Below, in pieces: positions 62,395 through 64,000 of a stretch of 64,000 nucleotides of DNA. The notes under the pieces are model-generated. The model ran no database searches. It was not told the origin of the DNA and saw nothing but the letters and a program-made list of their open reading frames with translations. Source of the stretch: Candidatus Zixiibacteriota bacterium (GTDB taxonomy: Bacteria > Zixibacteria > MSB-5A5 > GN15 > JACZUZ01). Position numbers and translations under genes: made by a program. The stretch covers positions 271,730-335,729 of the forward strand of contig JAJRPJ010000008.1 of assembly GCA_024280835.1 (NCBI GenBank). The letters run 5' to 3'. Numbering within the stretch: the stretch's first letter is position 1; every line of letters starts with the position of its first letter.

Positions 62395-62997
62395 TTAATA
62401 CCCACCTTGACCATAGGCGCTGCCGAAGCCGTTTCCGTATCCACCGAAACCACCGAAACTACTATATGGACTCAAATATGCCTGTCGTCCGTAACGTGAT
62501 CTTGAAGAATATGGACTCTTGCGAACATCGATTCTCAAGCGAAATTTATTACTGGGATGGTAGTCCAATGAAAATGCTGGAAAAAGCTCGCCACCAGAAT
62601 TAATCGCCCCACCAGTCAGATTATGCGCTAAACCCATCGCAAACTGCATTGAGAGTTTTGAGGAAAACTCATAGGTCAATGCGCCTGAGTACATGCCGAA
62701 TCCAGATGAACCAAATGAGTTCGATCCAAACGACATGCTATAACTTTGAGACCACTTTAATCTAGAGAGATCAATCAATGAAAACGGTTTGACCGCTGGC
62801 TCAACAGAGACAGCATTCCGATTATGAATCTCATTAAGAGCAATCCTATCGATACCGTTACTGAGACCCTGATCAACTACACCATCATTGCTAGCAGCGG
62901 TAGTCTGCGCATTGGCTATTGGAGAGAAAGCCAATAGGACACCAGCGCCGAGGACTATTGCGGCTTTGCGGATATTCTTGTTAACGTAGTTCTTCAT
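62395..62997 (-). CDS. Exported protein of unknown function with Tyr/Gly-rich tail
   Basis: I do not recognise this 200-residue protein. It has a clear signal peptide (KAAIVLGAGVLLAFSPIANAQ) and a central part with alternating hydrophobic strands (SLIDLSRLKWSQSYSMSFGS, MYSGALTYEFSSKLSMQFAMG, RLRIDVRKSPY) reminiscent of a small outer-membrane beta barrel. The last ~35 residues are low complexity, rich in Tyr, Gly, Ser and Phe (FGGFGGYGNGFGSAYGQGGY). It stands between the nucleotidyltransferase and LytR_C genes with ~270- and ~380-bp gaps, so it is probably transcribed alone. ATGGAGG lies a few bases upstream of the start. Confidence 0.7.
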   Translation of the reverse strand: MKNYVNKNIRKAAIVLGAGVLLAFSPIANAQTTAASNDGVVDQGLSNGIDRIALNEIHNRNAVSVEPAVKPFSLIDLSRLKWSQSYSMSFGSNSFGSSGFGMYSGALTYEFSSKLSMQFAMGLAHNLTGGAINSGGELFPAFSLDYHPSNKFRLRIDVRKSPYSSRSRYGRQAYLSPYSSFGGFGGYGNGFGSAYGQGGY

Positions 62998-63266
62998 GAT
63001 CTCTGTAATACTATGGAGGTTTTGATGTTATGTCAAATGATTTGTTTGCTCGGCCCACCAACTGATTCTGAGAATTACCATATAAATGGCGCTACTTTGG
63101 TGATCTTCGCTACTTCATTCAATATATCGGCCAGCTTCCCCGTCCTATTTACTCTAACACCGCAACTATAGCAAAAGTTGCCTAAAAACTACATTTTCCG
63201 ATACGCACCCTAAGGCACTGCTGGACAGCATGTTAGAAGTGGCGGCAAATAGCCGAAAAGGTGGAT

Positions 63267-64000
63267 TTAGCTAAACAAGCTCTCAAGCTCTTTCAATTGT
63301 TCAATTGAGTTGATTCCTCGAACTTCGTCGGGGTTTTCGGCAACACAAATAGAGCAGTTTTTGCCAGCTTGATTGAGAATTGCAATAACGTCGGTTAAAT
63401 AGTACTCACCTTGTGAATTTTCCGTCGTTACCGAATCGAGAGCCGAGAATAGCTCCCTGGAGTCAAAGGTGAATATTCCACTATTGATTTCGTTTATTTT
63501 GAGAATCTCTTCCGAGGCGTCTTTATGCTCGACAATCTCAAGTAAGCGCGAGCTATCTCCATCTCGAACTGTTCGGCCGTAACCTGAGGCATCCGCAAAG
63601 ACAGCGCTCAAACAAGTCGCTGAAGCTTTGACTGACTCATGTTGAGCAAATAAAGCGTTCAAGGTATTCTCAGAGATAAACGGCACATCACCAGCGGTGA
63701 CCACTACAGTACCCGAGAAATCAGCCAAAGCATCTTTGGTCATCATCACCGCATGCCCTGTGCCTTTTTGCTCTCTTTGCCAGCAGAACTCAAGTTTTAG
63801 ATCAGTAAATGTCTCTTGCAAATGATCACGAACATCGTCGCCCTGATGACCGATGACAATCACGATTCTTCCAGCCCCTGCGGCTTGCAGAGCAGAAACA
63901 ACATGGTCGATGATTGGCTTGCCAGCGATTTCGTGCAAGACTTTGGCGCGCTCGGATTTCATGCGGGTGCCTTTGCCGGCGGCTAAGACAATTGCGGCAC
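63267..64000 (-). CDS. GlmU-type nucleotidyltransferase, uridylyltransferase domain only (start beyond window)
   Basis: The frame is open to the right edge and reads AAIVLAAGKGTRMKSERAKV there, the classical N-terminal pyrophosphorylase loop, so only a few N-terminal residues are missing. Other GlmU-like parts are WQREQKGTGHAVMMTKDAL, VVVTAGDVPFIS, and EINSGIFTFDSREL followed by NSQGEYYLTDVIAI. The protein stops after EVRGINSIEQLKELESLFS, where full-length GlmU continues into the left-handed beta-helix acetyltransferase. The total would be about 245 residues. It probably makes UDP-GlcNAc or another sugar nucleotide, with the acetyl transfer done elsewhere or not needed. Confidence 0.85.
   Translation of the reverse strand, partial: AAIVLAAGKGTRMKSERAKVLHEIAGKPIIDHVVSALQAAGAGRIVIVIGHQGDDVRDHLQETFTDLKLEFCWQREQKGTGHAVMMTKDALADFSGTVVVTAGDVPFISENTLNALFAQHESVKASATCLSAVFADASGYGRTVRDGDSSRLLEIVEHKDASEEILKINEINSGIFTFDSRELFSALDSVTTENSQGEYYLTDVIAILNQAGKNCSICVAENPDEVRGINSIEQLKELESLFS

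Noticed and set aside
1-64000. tRNA, rRNA or tmRNA genes
   Set aside because: No T-loop-like GGTTCGAATCC signature with a matching acceptor stem was found in intergenic DNA; isolated matches lie inside coding regions.

Overview
The window carries about 48 protein genes, no rRNA or recognisable tRNA, no insertion sequence and no CRISPR. The GC content is moderate and most genes lie on the minus strand in long, tightly packed runs. Several features suggest a Gram-negative bacterium of the FCB group or a neighbouring candidate phylum (for example Zixibacteria-like): a GldG-type ABC permease fusion with a DUF4340 partner, a beta-propeller protein with a T9SS/FlgD-like C-terminal domain, a LytR_C protein next to rsfS, Lnt, and an FtsX/EnvC set. 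This placement is inference from gene content; no marker-gene search was possible.

Layout. 1-5335: gliding-type ABC permease/GldG fusion (5' truncated), DUF4340 protein, and a lipoprotein whose reading frame continues through an in-frame TGA in a U-x-x-C thioredoxin motif, a probable selenoprotein with a SECIS-like hairpin. 5318-9154: a very long exported TPR protein. 9537-11841: threonine catabolism (SDR-type threonine dehydrogenase and Kbl). 11870-13416: arsR-acr3 arsenic module with a strong, nearly leaderless promoter. 13534-15443: stress genes (RIC/ScdA di-iron repair protein, 2-Cys peroxiredoxin), each with a clear intrinsic terminator; a six-copy 13-bp tandem repeat lies upstream of ric.

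15675-30374 (minus strand): an anaerobic aromatic-degradation island. In transcription order it holds oah, an SDR, dch, tetR, the four subunits of an ATP-dependent class I benzoyl-CoA reductase (C, B and two ASKHA ATPase subunits), a small Cys-rich protein, had, a molybdenum hydroxylase (FAD subunit plus fused 2x[2Fe-2S]/Moco subunit), xdhC and mocA. Together these would dearomatise benzoyl-CoA, hydrate the diene, oxidise the alcohol and cleave the ring to 3-hydroxypimelyl-CoA. The molybdenum enzyme and its maturation factors probably feed a substituted aromatic into the route. Subunit lengths fit the Azoarcus (Bzd) type better than the Thauera (Bcr) type. The CoA ligase and the ferredoxin/ferredoxin reductase are not in the window.

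30554-38221: YcxB-like membrane protein, a glycan locus (three glycosyltransferases and a FemAB/GNAT-like transferase) and a surface beta-propeller protein. 38282-64000: housekeeping genes (lnt, gpmI, purM, a CapK-like adenylate-forming enzyme, an RluD-type synthase, pdxJ, a methyltransferase, rsmA, tatD, metG, ricT, comB-like, holB, an EnvC-like activator, ftsX, ftsE, a Ycf48-like protein, rho, rsfS, a LytR_C protein, a small exported protein and a nucleotidyltransferase cut by the right edge). The ftsE product has lost every catalytic ATPase motif and appears to be a pseudo-ATPase.
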